35,384 nt of DNA from Candidatus Babelota bacterium (GTDB lineage Bacteria; Babelota; Babeliae; Babelales; Vermiphilaceae): NCBI GenBank assembly GCA_023382795.1, contig JAHDWT010000010.1, forward strand, positions 1 to 35,384, read 5' to 3'. The position numbers and the translations under genes were made by a program. The notes below the pieces were generated by a model. The model did not search any database. It had not been told where the DNA came from and saw only the letters and a program-made list of their open reading frames with translations. Within the stretch, counting starts at the first letter, position 1; the number at the start of each line of letters is the position of its first letter. Below are positions 15,647 to 23,681 of this stretch, piece by piece.

Positions 15647-16117
15647 ATGAATTGGACAACACTTAAAAAAGTTATCGCCTTAGGATTTTTAGGAATCATG
15701 GTAACACAAGCAATCACTCTTGAAGCCCAGCGTGGCTGGAGAGGCCATGGTCGTGGCGGATGGGGATGGCATCGAGGAGGCTGGGGACGAGGTCGTGGTG
15801 GCATAGGTTGGGGATTTGGAGTTGGATGGAGAAGACCATACCCATATTACCGCACCGTTTATGTTGAACCCACAACAACGACATATACCTGGGCGATCAA
15901 AAATAAAATTGGAAGTACCTTAATAATAGAAAATAGCCGTGGCGATCTTATAACACTCGCTCCCGGGGAACGACGTGGACTGGCCAAGGACGGTGGAAAT
16001 ATCATAATTAAATCACACGATGGTGCTGAGTTAGCAGAATTCGATAACTTAGGAAACTCTAACTCCATAGCAATAACGGGATCGGGTGATGACATCACAC
16101 TTGAGCTCAAGAAATAA
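15647..16117 (+). CDS. Secreted Gly/Trp/Arg-rich protein, paralogue of the preceding one (156 aa)
   Basis: It starts 12 bases after the previous stop, with AAAGGAGAG between, so the pair forms an operon. Signal peptide at residues 1-27 (IALGFLGIMVTQAITLEA). Residues 28-65 are a Gly/Trp/Arg/His-rich repeat tract with GRGGWGWHRGGWGRGRGG, followed by a Tyr/Pro segment. The C-terminal 75 residues form a probable beta domain (WAIKNKIGSTLIIEN, GDLITLAPGERRGLAKDGG, GDDITLELKK). Relative to its neighbour the low-complexity tract is richer in Trp and Arg and poorer in Tyr, while the end domain is shorter. The function is unknown; the tract is strongly basic and might bind nucleic acid, phosphate-rich surfaces or heme, all speculative. 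Confidence 0.72.
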   Translation: MNWTTLKKVIALGFLGIMVTQAITLEAQRGWRGHGRGGWGWHRGGWGRGRGGIGWGFGVGWRRPYPYYRTVYVEPTTTTYTWAIKNKIGSTLIIENSRGDLITLAPGERRGLAKDGGNIIIKSHDGAELAEFDNLGNSNSIAITGSGDDITLELKK

Positions 16118-16129
16118 GTAATCTATCGA

Positions 16130-16807
16130 TTATTGGATGATCGGCCTATGCTCAGATAAAGAAACCGCTTCTTCTGGGCATGGGCCGAATAGTAATATCG
16201 CACGGGCAGGAGCCGCTTCAAGCCCTATAATGCGTAATGGGAAACACAACAGCGTGTAGCGATCATCGGGTTGCGCGTGTTCAAGTCGCAACCCTTCAAT
16301 AATCATAATACCCTGACTCAACAATGCTTTGTGCGAAGGATGTCCTGGCTGTTCGCGCTCAAGGCCAAGATAATCAATGCCAACCACTTTTACTCGTTTA
16401 GACGCTAAATATTCAGCACCACTTGCTGCTAAATACACAAATTGGTACTCAAAAGATCCCGTTGCCGGTAAAAAACTGTTACTCGTTTTAAGCAAAATGA
16501 TATCTCCTGCTTCTATGTTGTGTACGCGTAAATCATCGGCAGAAATTGCTTTCTGTACGTTAGTGCAATCAAGTACCTTACATTTCGCTTCGATAATCAC
16601 CCGTAGATTCTCACTCCGTTGACCATCTTGCATGACATGGAATGGCGCATCAATATGGGTACCGGCATGAGAACTCATACACAACGTCGACTGAAACATT
16701 CCATGCTCAGCAAAATTTTTGGTCTGGGTAACGTAAAAGGCAGATAGGTCTTTATAATGCACCATGTCTGCGCAAAGAGGCCAACTTATGTCAAGGTAGC
16801 GTTTCAT
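16130..16807 (-). CDS. Cyclase-family metal-dependent hydrolase (PF04199-like, 225 aa)
   Basis: A member of the kynurenine formamidase/isatin hydrolase/cyclase superfamily. The hallmark HAGTHIDAPFH occupies residues 47-57, giving metal ligands His47, His51 and Asp53 and a catalytic His57. Downstream VGIDYLG, GHPSHKALLSQGIMIIEGL (a further His and Glu) and CFPLRIIGLEAAPARAIL complete the family pattern. Length is normal. Members open amide, lactam or ester bonds using Zn or Mn. Its ATG overlaps the gnd stop (ATGA), and gnd overlaps zwf in the same way, so it is translationally coupled to the oxidative pentose phosphate genes. It occupies the place where a 6-phosphogluconolactonase would be expected; whether it does that job is an open hypothesis. 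It is the last gene of the minus-strand run. Confidence 0.85.
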   Translation of the reverse strand: MKRYLDISWPLCADMVHYKDLSAFYVTQTKNFAEHGMFQSTLCMSSHAGTHIDAPFHVMQDGQRSENLRVIIEAKCKVLDCTNVQKAISADDLRVHNIEAGDIILLKTSNSFLPATGSFEYQFVYLAASGAEYLASKRVKVVGIDYLGLEREQPGHPSHKALLSQGIMIIEGLRLEHAQPDDRYTLLCFPLRIIGLEAAPARAILLFGPCPEEAVSLSEHRPIIQ

Positions 16808-17715
16808 ACTGGAATATCTTCGCTTTTTTTATACACACGATGACCACCAAATTTGTGACGCATTAGTGCAATGAGCTTCGTGGCATAATTACCGGTTGTT
16901 TTATGCGACCAACTACGCACAGCAAGAGCTTGTTCAAGACACGGCATAGGAACAGTGCGTGCATGCGCTTCCTGCGCAGTCCATCTTCCGGTACCACCTT
17001 GGTCAACACGTCCAGAAATATCATGCAATTCCTGGTCTTCCTGCAGAATTTCTTGCAACAAACTCAACAACCACGATCTCACCACAGAACCTTGCTCCCA
17101 CACATGTGCAATGGCTGCAAGATCAAGATGCTCATAGTATCCTTCTTTAAGCAGATGAAATCCTTCCGCATATGCCTGCATAAGTGCATACTCAATGCCA
17201 TTGTGAACCATCTTTACGTAATGACCGGCACCTGATGGGCCAATATATGCATATCCATCAGGTGCTGCTACGGCCTTTAAGAACGGTTCAATGCGTTCGA
17301 ATATCGGAAAATCTCCACCAACCATTAAACAGAATCCGCTATCTTTGCCGCGCAATCCACCAGAAGTACCGCAGTCAACAAAAAAAATTTCATCTTTTTG
17401 TAATGCTTGATACCGCCGCAGGGAATCCTGGAAAAAACTGTTCCCGCCATCGATGATGATATCGCCTGCATGTAACATTGGCCGCAATTCTTGAATTACC
17501 TGATCAACTACGGGCCCTGCCGGTAACATTAACCAAATAATTCGTGCGTTGCCGGCAACAAGCGGTGCACACTCCACAATGTTTACCCCCATCATCCGTG
17601 CACGCCGTGCGTGTTCAATATGCGTATCAAATCCTACAACATCAAAACCTGCTTTTATCGCCCTATGAGCAATGGCACTGCCCATAACTCCTAAGCCAAT
17701 GATTCCAATATTCAT
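16804..17715 (-). CDS. gnd: 6-phosphogluconate dehydrogenase, short decarboxylating type (303 aa)
   Basis: Oxidises 6-phosphogluconate to ribulose 5-phosphate and CO2 with reduction of NAD(P). Residues 2-12 (IGIIGLGVMGS) form the dinucleotide-binding loop. DGGNSFFQDSL, the substrate-binding region CGTSGGLRGKDSGFCLMVGG, and the catalytic KMVHNGIEYALMQAYAEGF with its Lys, His, Asn and Glu are all present. At about 300 residues it belongs to the short GndA/YqeC-like group rather than the 470-residue form; many short enzymes prefer NAD. GxGRWT is also seen (GGTGRWTAQEA). The start at ATG 17715 gives the normal N-terminus and overlaps the zwf stop as ATGA; upstream in-frame codons lie inside zwf. 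Nothing essential appears missing. Confidence 0.93.
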   Translation of the reverse strand: MNIGIIGLGVMGSAIAHRAIKAGFDVVGFDTHIEHARRARMMGVNIVECAPLVAGNARIIWLMLPAGPVVDQVIQELRPMLHAGDIIIDGGNSFFQDSLRRYQALQKDEIFFVDCGTSGGLRGKDSGFCLMVGGDFPIFERIEPFLKAVAAPDGYAYIGPSGAGHYVKMVHNGIEYALMQAYAEGFHLLKEGYYEHLDLAAIAHVWEQGSVVRSWLLSLLQEILQEDQELHDISGRVDQGGTGRWTAQEAHARTVPMPCLEQALAVRSWSHKTTGNYATKLIALMRHKFGGHRVYKKSEDIPV

Positions 17716-19109
17716 GAGCGCCATCCTATGCCATGTCTTTGAGAAAATTCCTGAAATTCCTTTGGTCCGCAACTACCCTGTGCATACTGATAGACGGGTA
17801 AATTTTTTGCTCTAATTTCATCAATAATGCGCCAAGCATGTTCTATTTCATCAAACCTCACTACTACTGTTTGTGTACCACGCAGCACTTCTTCCAATAA
17901 AATTTCGTATGGACGCGGAGTTGCCTGTGCATACAGACAGCTATGGCAAAAATCCATAGCAACTGGAATAATGTCTTGCATAGATCCAGGCTTTTTGGCA
18001 TTAAGATACAACGTAAAGCCAGCATCTGGATCTATGCGAATGGTCAGATAGTTTGCCGGCACCGGGCAACCGTGTACCAACAAACATTCAACTGATTTAA
18101 ATACGATGTGAATCACCGTTTCTTTTTTTTGCATAGCTTTACCGGTTCTTACATAAAAAGGAACTCCAGACCAGCGAGGATTTTCCAAAGCAACCGCTAA
18201 ACTTGCCCATGTTTCTGTCGTTGAATCGGGGTCAACACCCGGCTCATCGCGATATCCCTGATATTGGCCCAGTATGCCGTCAACATAGTGAATGAATTGC
18301 AATGCATATGCGCGCTCTGAGCGAATTTGTTCCGCCTCTAGTTTGGTAGGCGGCTCCATGGCAATGAGTGCGATCAATTCCATAATGTGATTTTGGACCA
18401 TATCGCGTAACGCACCATACTTGTCATAATAGAGGCCCCGCCCAGATACGGTATAAGATTCATCCACAATAATTTGCACATTATCGATATAACGATTATC
18501 CCAAAGTGGCTCAAATATACAGTTGGTGAAACGCAATAATGCAATGTTTCCTGCCAGTTCTTTAGTTAAATAATGATCAATGCGATAAATTTGTTCTTCA
18601 TCAAAATAATACGCAATGCATCTATTAATCTCACGTGCTGATGCCAAATCTTTACCAAAAGGTTTTTCGTACACAATGCGATGCCAACCAAGAGGCACTT
18701 CACAAGATCGCTGAGCTAATTTTGTTTTTCCCATAAGATGGGTAAGCTCACAAAAATAATCAGAAGAAAACGCACAATATATGAGTCGCTTATTACCAAG
18801 ACCATGCAGCTGTTCTATCTCACACACATACTGATGGAATATCTCGATATCAGCTTCACGGGTAAAATGAATACCAGCTTGATAATAAAACAATGAGGAA
18901 AATACGTGCCAAAGAGCATCATCAACCTCGCCAACAAAGCTTTTAGCCTCGTTAAGAATTTCTTGCGCCGTGGTATTGGTAATAGCACAACCCACCATGA
19001 CGCATGAGGATAATTTCTTTTGTTTAAATAATGCATATAACGCGGGAATTAATTTGCGTTTGGCTAAATCACCTGCTGCACCAAAAATTATGAGCGAAAC
19101 TCCAACCAT
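17712..19109 (-). CDS. zwf: Glucose-6-phosphate 1-dehydrogenase (465 aa)
   Basis: First enzyme of the oxidative pentose phosphate pathway: glucose 6-phosphate to 6-phosphogluconolactone with NADP reduction; cytoplasmic. N-terminal FGAAGDLAKRKLIPALY is the coenzyme-binding fingerprint. YEKPFGKDL and the active-site RIDHYLTKE (residues 176-184, with the catalytic His and Lys; Thr replaces the usual Gly) follow. The C-terminal FYVRTGKAM block is present. Length is slightly under the usual 480-500. ATG 19109 was chosen because GAGG and a stronger AGGAGG lie upstream; a GTG at 19121 abuts the AGGAGG and is unlikely. It follows fcl after 114 bases with no convincing promoter or terminator, and is coupled to gnd by ATGA. 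Confidence 0.95.
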   Translation of the reverse strand: MVGVSLIIFGAAGDLAKRKLIPALYALFKQKKLSSCVMVGCAITNTTAQEILNEAKSFVGEVDDALWHVFSSLFYYQAGIHFTREADIEIFHQYVCEIEQLHGLGNKRLIYCAFSSDYFCELTHLMGKTKLAQRSCEVPLGWHRIVYEKPFGKDLASAREINRCIAYYFDEEQIYRIDHYLTKELAGNIALLRFTNCIFEPLWDNRYIDNVQIIVDESYTVSGRGLYYDKYGALRDMVQNHIMELIALIAMEPPTKLEAEQIRSERAYALQFIHYVDGILGQYQGYRDEPGVDPDSTTETWASLAVALENPRWSGVPFYVRTGKAMQKKETVIHIVFKSVECLLVHGCPVPANYLTIRIDPDAGFTLYLNAKKPGSMQDIIPVAMDFCHSCLYAQATPRPYEILLEEVLRGTQTVVVRFDEIEHAWRIIDEIRAKNLPVYQYAQGSCGPKEFQEFSQRHGIGWRS

Positions 19110-19223
19110 GAGATACCTCACCCTCCTTTGTTGCCTTCATTCTCGCGCTAGCGTAACACAGGTAATTATGCCAATGCATTAAACCCGATAGTGAGTTGAA
19201 ACTATTGCCGTGCATTATTACTT

Positions 19224-20294
19224 TTACTGAACACATGATGGTCGTGATGACAGTTCGCCTCTGACCATGTCTTGTGCAAGATACCATGCATACATGGCAC
19301 GTAATCCTTCATACAGGCTAACTTGAGCGCGCCAACCAAGTTGCGCAAGTCTTGTGGTATCAAGCAGCTTTCGCGGCGTGCCATCTGGCTTGGTTGTATC
19401 AAAGATAATTTCACCATCAAAGCCAACAACTTCCCTAACGCATGCAGCTAAATCTGCAATTGAAATTTCTTGCCCGGAACCAACGTTAATATGATCAAGT
19501 CCATCATAATGATGCATCAAAAAAATACAGGCATCTGCCAAATCATCCACATACAAAAACTCACGAAGTGGCGCACCAGTCCCCCACAACACGACGCTAC
19601 GATCACCACGCATTTTGGCTTGGTGAATTTTGGCCATAAGCCCGGGGATAACATGCGAATTTTGCAGGTCAAAATTATCACCTGTTCCATAAAGATTGGT
19701 TGGCATACAAGCGATAAAGTTGGTTCCATGTTGTTTATTGTACGATTGACACAGCTTGATACCGGAAATCTTTGCCAATGCATACGGCTCATTTGTCCAT
19801 TCAAGAGGTCCGGTAAGTAGATATTCTTCCTTGATCGGCTGAGGACACATCCGTGGATAAATACACGAAGATCCTAGGAACAATAATTTTTTAACGCCAT
19901 GTTTATATGCCGCATGAATCACATTGGCACTAATCATAAGATTGTCGTAGATAAATTCAGCCGGATATGAGCTATTTGCAATGATTCCACCAACTTTAGC
20001 GGCTGCCAAAAATACATATTCTGGTTTTTCACGCGCAAAAAAATCTTCAACAGCTTGTTGATTTCGCAAATCAAGCCCTTGATGACCTCGAGTAATGAGG
20101 TTACAAAAACCAAGCTCGCGCAGCCGTCTGCATAGCGCACTGCCAACAAGCCCACCATGTCCTGCAACATAAATTTTGGCGTTCTTATCATTCATATGTG
20201 ATACCTTATCAATCTGGAAATTCTCACCATGACCGGTAACCGTTACGAGCACCATAAGGGATGTCAGTACAACTGTCGTATTTATTTTTTGCAT
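19224..20294 (-). CDS. fcl: GDP-L-fucose synthase with signal-peptide-like N-terminal extension (356 aa)
   Basis: Epimerises and reduces GDP-4-keto-6-deoxymannose to GDP-L-fucose with NADPH (SDR fold). Seen: [10 protein letters not shown] dinucleotide loop, [16 protein letters not shown] with the catalytic Ser and Cys, [10 protein letters not shown] with the Tyr-x3-Lys pair, and NSHVIPGL with the catalytic His. Family proteins begin at about the IYVAGHGG strand; this one has about 40 extra residues. These start with [21 protein letters not shown], which reads as a signal peptide or anchor. A GAGGG site lies eight bases before ATG 20294, inside the 14-base gap after gmd. However, AAGG also precedes an internal ATG at 20195 that would give a normal cytosolic protein, so both forms are possible. 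Last of the sugar-nucleotide genes. Confidence 0.9.
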   Translation of the reverse strand: MQKINTTVVLTSLMVLVTVTGHGENFQIDKVSHMNDKNAKIYVAGHGGLVGSALCRRLRELGFCNLITRGHQGLDLRNQQAVEDFFAREKPEYVFLAAAKVGGIIANSSYPAEFIYDNLMISANVIHAAYKHGVKKLLFLGSSCIYPRMCPQPIKEEYLLTGPLEWTNEPYALAKISGIKLCQSYNKQHGTNFIACMPTNLYGTGDNFDLQNSHVIPGLMAKIHQAKMRGDRSVVLWGTGAPLREFLYVDDLADACIFLMHHYDGLDHINVGSGQEISIADLAACVREVVGFDGEIIFDTTKPDGTPRKLLDTTRLAQLGWRAQVSLYEGLRAMYAWYLAQDMVRGELSSRPSCVQ

Positions 20295-20308
20295 GGTAAA
20301 TCCCTCTT

Positions 20309-21448
20309 CTACTGAGCACTGCGCATCCACTGCTCTTTATGTATCAACTCTCTGTCACACATAACCATTTCTTGTACGAGTTCGCAAAACGATACCTTTG
20401 GTTCCCAGCCTAATCGATCTCGTGCTTTGCTCGCATTGCCGATAAGCAGTTCAACTTCTGAAGGTCGCAGATAGCGTGGATCAATCTTTACCCAAACCTT
20501 ACCGGTCTTAACATCGTATCCTTCCTCCTCTAATCCGCTTCCACACCATGCGATAGTAATACCAATTTCGTGAAATGCACACTGAACAAACTCACGAACT
20601 GAGTGCATATGTCCGCTTGCAATAACAAAGTCATCTGGCCCATCCTGTTGCAGCATAAGCCACATCGCTTCAACGTAATCACGCGCATGCCCCCAATCAC
20701 GCTGCGCATCAAGATTACCTAGATATAAAATTTCATCGTACCCATGCGCAATACGTGCCACAGCACGAGTAATTTTGCGTGTCACAAACGTTTCTCCACG
20801 ACGTGGCGATTCGTGATTAAACAAAATGCCATTGCATGCAAACATGCCATAGGATTCCCGATAATTTTTGGTAATCCAGAAGCCATATAACTTCGCAACA
20901 CCATAAGGAGATCGGGGATAAAACGGTGTTGATTCTGACTGCGGTATTTCTTGCACTTTACCATATAGTTCGCTGGTGGATGCTTGATAAAATTTTACTT
21001 GGTGTTCCCATCCCAACGACCGAATCGCTTCAAGAACATTTAACGTACCAAGCCCATCAACTTGGGCAGTATAATAAGGAAGTTCAAAAGAAACCAGAAC
21101 ATGACTTTGAGCTGCAAGATTGTAGATTTCATCCGGTTTTATTTTTGCAATAAGGTGAAGAATATTTGCAGCATCGGTAATATCACCATAGTGAAGTACC
21201 AGCCCCCGACCGGATACGTGTTCATGCGGATCTTTATACACATGATCTATCCGTGAAGTATTAAAAGACGAAGAACGTCGTTTAATACCATGGACTTCAT
21301 ATCCTTTTTTAAGTAAAAATTCGGTAAGATATGATCCATCTTGTCCCGTTATCCCCAGTATTAAAGCAACTTTGGCAGACAGGTCTAAACACATTACCGA
21401 ACACAACAAAGCTATGTTTTTGGCTATCGTTACTACTTTTACCGTCAT
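20309..21448 (-). CDS. gmd: GDP-mannose 4,6-dehydratase with signal-peptide-like N-terminus (379 aa)
   Basis: Converts GDP-D-mannose to GDP-4-keto-6-deoxy-D-mannose (extended SDR, tightly bound NADP). Motifs: [10 protein letters not shown] loop, KRRSSSFNT, the catalytic TSELYGKV (Thr/Ser/Glu), [10 protein letters not shown] with Tyr-x3-Lys, and [18 protein letters not shown]. All active-site residues are present. It is a close tandem paralogue of the gene at 21453, but begins with about 25 extra residues, [20 protein letters not shown], with basic start, hydrophobic core and small-residue end, directly before the first Rossmann strand. ATG 21448 lies four bases after the neighbour's TAG, supporting this start. 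The only later candidate, an ATG at 21394, has no ribosome binding site and leaves part of the hydrophobic stretch. A secreted or anchored form is inferred. Confidence 0.92.
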   Translation of the reverse strand: MTVKVVTIAKNIALLCSVMCLDLSAKVALILGITGQDGSYLTEFLLKKGYEVHGIKRRSSSFNTSRIDHVYKDPHEHVSGRGLVLHYGDITDAANILHLIAKIKPDEIYNLAAQSHVLVSFELPYYTAQVDGLGTLNVLEAIRSLGWEHQVKFYQASTSELYGKVQEIPQSESTPFYPRSPYGVAKLYGFWITKNYRESYGMFACNGILFNHESPRRGETFVTRKITRAVARIAHGYDEILYLGNLDAQRDWGHARDYVEAMWLMLQQDGPDDFVIASGHMHSVREFVQCAFHEIGITIAWCGSGLEEEGYDVKTGKVWVKIDPRYLRPSEVELLIGNASKARDRLGWEPKVSFCELVQEMVMCDRELIHKEQWMRSAQ

Positions 21449-21452
21449 ATCA

Positions 21453-22526
21453 CTATCTCACTTCACAGCATGTGGCATTATCGCCTATAGTATTTCTCTG
21501 TCCGATGCACGCCCTTAAATCCTCCGCAACCATTTCGCGCACAAGCTCATGAAATGAAACACGTGGTTCCCATCCTAAAATTCCTCGTGCCTTGCGCGCA
21601 TCTCCAAGTAGCACGTCTACTTCAGTAGGCCTAAAATACCGCGGATCAACGGCAACAAATGTTGCGCCCGTCTGCGCATTAATACCTACCTCTTTTATAC
21701 CAGTTCCTTGCCACATGATGGTAACACCAATCTCTGCAAATGCGTATTCCACAAACTCACGCACCGAATGTGTATGACCAGTTGCAACGACTAGGTCTAG
21801 TGGCTCATTATGCTGCATCATAAGCCACATGGCGCGCACATAATCTTCGGCATGTCCCCAGTCTCGCCTCGCATCAAGATTTCCTAAATATAAACACTGC
21901 TGCATGCCACAATGAATACGTGCGACGGCACGTGTGATTTTACGAGTTACAAATGTTTCTCCGCGACGTGGTGATTCGTGGTTGAACAATATGCCATTAC
22001 AAGCAAATAGCCCATATGCCTCGCGATAATTTTTAGTAATCCAGTAGGCATATAATTTTGCCACCGCATAAGGAGAACGCGGATAGAAAGGTGTTGATTC
22101 AGATTGAGGAACTTCGGCTACCTTACCAAAAAGTTCACTGGTTGACGCTTGATAAAAACGCGTTTTTTTCTCAAGTCCCAAAATGCGTATCGCTTCAAGT
22201 AACCTTAAGGTGCCCAATGCATCTGCCTGAGCAGTGTATTCAGGTGTCTCAAATGAAACTGCTACGTGACTTTGTGCGGCAAGATTATAAATTTCGTCTG
22301 GACAAACTTCTTGAATGATGCGAATTAAGTTGGTCGCATCGGTCATGTCACCATAATGCAAGAAGAAGCGTGCTTGCGTTGACTCAAACAAATGATCAAC
22401 ACGGCCGGTATTAAAGGATGAAGAACGCCGCTTGATGCCATGCACTTCATATCCTTGTGCCAACAATAATTCTGATAGATATGAACCATCTTGACCGGTA
22501 ATACCCGTTATTAACGCTCGCTTCAC
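21453..22526 (-). CDS. gmd: GDP-mannose 4,6-dehydratase, cytosolic-type copy (357 aa)
   Basis: Same reaction as its downstream paralogue, with a standard length and N-terminus: [20 protein letters not shown] starts directly at the Rossmann strand. Motifs [35 protein letters not shown] and [18 protein letters not shown] are intact. The start is GTG 22526, with AGGAGG eleven bases upstream. The two copies share most motifs residue for residue, pointing to a tandem duplication with later divergence. One possible division of labour is by compartment; another is that one copy makes a different 6-deoxyhexose precursor. It follows manC after 43 bases and abuts the second copy by four. Confidence 0.95.
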   Translation of the reverse strand: MKRALITGITGQDGSYLSELLLAQGYEVHGIKRRSSSFNTGRVDHLFESTQARFFLHYGDMTDATNLIRIIQEVCPDEIYNLAAQSHVAVSFETPEYTAQADALGTLRLLEAIRILGLEKKTRFYQASTSELFGKVAEVPQSESTPFYPRSPYAVAKLYAYWITKNYREAYGLFACNGILFNHESPRRGETFVTRKITRAVARIHCGMQQCLYLGNLDARRDWGHAEDYVRAMWLMMQHNEPLDLVVATGHTHSVREFVEYAFAEIGVTIMWQGTGIKEVGINAQTGATFVAVDPRYFRPTEVDVLLGDARKARGILGWEPRVSFHELVREMVAEDLRACIGQRNTIGDNATCCEVR

Positions 22527-22569
22527 AAAACACTCCTCCTGTTATACCTCATGTACGCCAACTGGGATA

Positions 22570-23679
22570 CTACAAATACTCATACGCCTTCATGTCTTTG
22601 AGCGTCTGTACAATCATTTTTACTTTTTCAGCTTCTTGTCTCTTGGCTACAAGGAGAATTTCACCGGTATCGACCACGCACAAGTCATCAACACCAACAA
22701 GAGCAACCAATCTATCTGGAACATCAACAAGGCTATTTTGTGATTCATACGCAATCACGCGCCTACTTGTAGATCGTTTTTGTTCCTTAAGCGATAAAAA
22801 TATTTCCACATTACCAATATCGCACCACGGAAAATCTGCCGGAAGCACACTGATGCGTCCACTTTTTTCCATGATGGCATAGTCAACTGACTCAGACATC
22901 ACCTGGTGGTAGCAATCAATATCATGCAGTGAATTGCTTACCCCTTGATACATCTCTGGCGCATGAATCCTAAACTCGTCTAAGAAAACGGATACTTTGG
23001 CACAAAATATTCCCGCGTTCCAAAGCATATTTCCTGCAGTTACATAAGCCTGCGCAACATCATATGCAGGTTTTTCATGAAATTTTTTAACGGGAACCAC
23101 ACCATTATATTTGGAGACGAGTACTGGATCATATTCAATATAACCATACCCTGTTGCTGGATATCTTGGCTGAAGCCCCAACAGTACCATACGATCATGG
23201 TGCATCGCATAGGTAATTGCATGTTCCAAAAATTCAACAAATTTAGTACTTACAGGAATATAATGATCTGCAGGCAAAAATACCACAACAGCATCCGGAT
23301 CTTTTTGATGTAAGCGCAAACAACAATACAAAATCGCGGGTCCAGTATTACGTGCTCCTGGTTCAATAATAATATCGCTTACTCGATCTCCTACTGCATG
23401 ACTAATACGTTCTGCGTGATTACGCGTAGTATTAACCATGATATGGGATGTGGGAATAAAAGTAGAAACTCGCTCTATCGCCTGGTCTAAAAACGTTTTT
23501 TGTTCCTCTAAAGATAACAACTGCTTGGGAAACTGCAGTCGACTCAATGGCCAGAGCCGTTCTCCACTTCCTCCAGCCAAAATAACCGCATACACATTCT
23601 TTGAATCAGTTGGTAATTGATCCGCACAAACTATTTGCATCAGAGACCCAACAAGTATAATCGTTAATAAATTTTTCAT
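22570..23679 (-). CDS. manC: Mannose-1-phosphate guanylyltransferase with N-terminal signal peptide (369 aa)
   Basis: Makes GDP-mannose from mannose 1-phosphate and GTP. The nucleotidyltransferase domain is clear: VILAGGSGERLWPLSR with the PPi-release loop, FLPADHYI, the NAGIF and EKPAYD elements, and AIMEKSGRISVLPADFPWCDIG. The C-terminal phosphomannose isomerase domain of bifunctional ManC is absent, so the isomerase must be encoded elsewhere. Unusually, residues 1-20 (MKNLLTIILVGSLMQIVCAD) form a textbook Sec signal peptide: Lys, hydrophobic core, then V-C-A before D. ATG 23679 lies two bases after the preceding TAA. The only later Met before the catalytic loop (residue 14) still lies within the leader, so a leaderless start is not available with ATG. 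Export is therefore predicted from sequence. Confidence 0.92.
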   Translation of the reverse strand: MKNLLTIILVGSLMQIVCADQLPTDSKNVYAVILAGGSGERLWPLSRLQFPKQLLSLEEQKTFLDQAIERVSTFIPTSHIMVNTTRNHAERISHAVGDRVSDIIIEPGARNTGPAILYCCLRLHQKDPDAVVVFLPADHYIPVSTKFVEFLEHAITYAMHHDRMVLLGLQPRYPATGYGYIEYDPVLVSKYNGVVPVKKFHEKPAYDVAQAYVTAGNMLWNAGIFCAKVSVFLDEFRIHAPEMYQGVSNSLHDIDCYHQVMSESVDYAIMEKSGRISVLPADFPWCDIGNVEIFLSLKEQKRSTSRRVIAYESQNSLVDVPDRLVALVGVDDLCVVDTGEILLVAKRQEAEKVKMIVQTLKDMKAYEYL

Positions 23680-23681
23680 TG

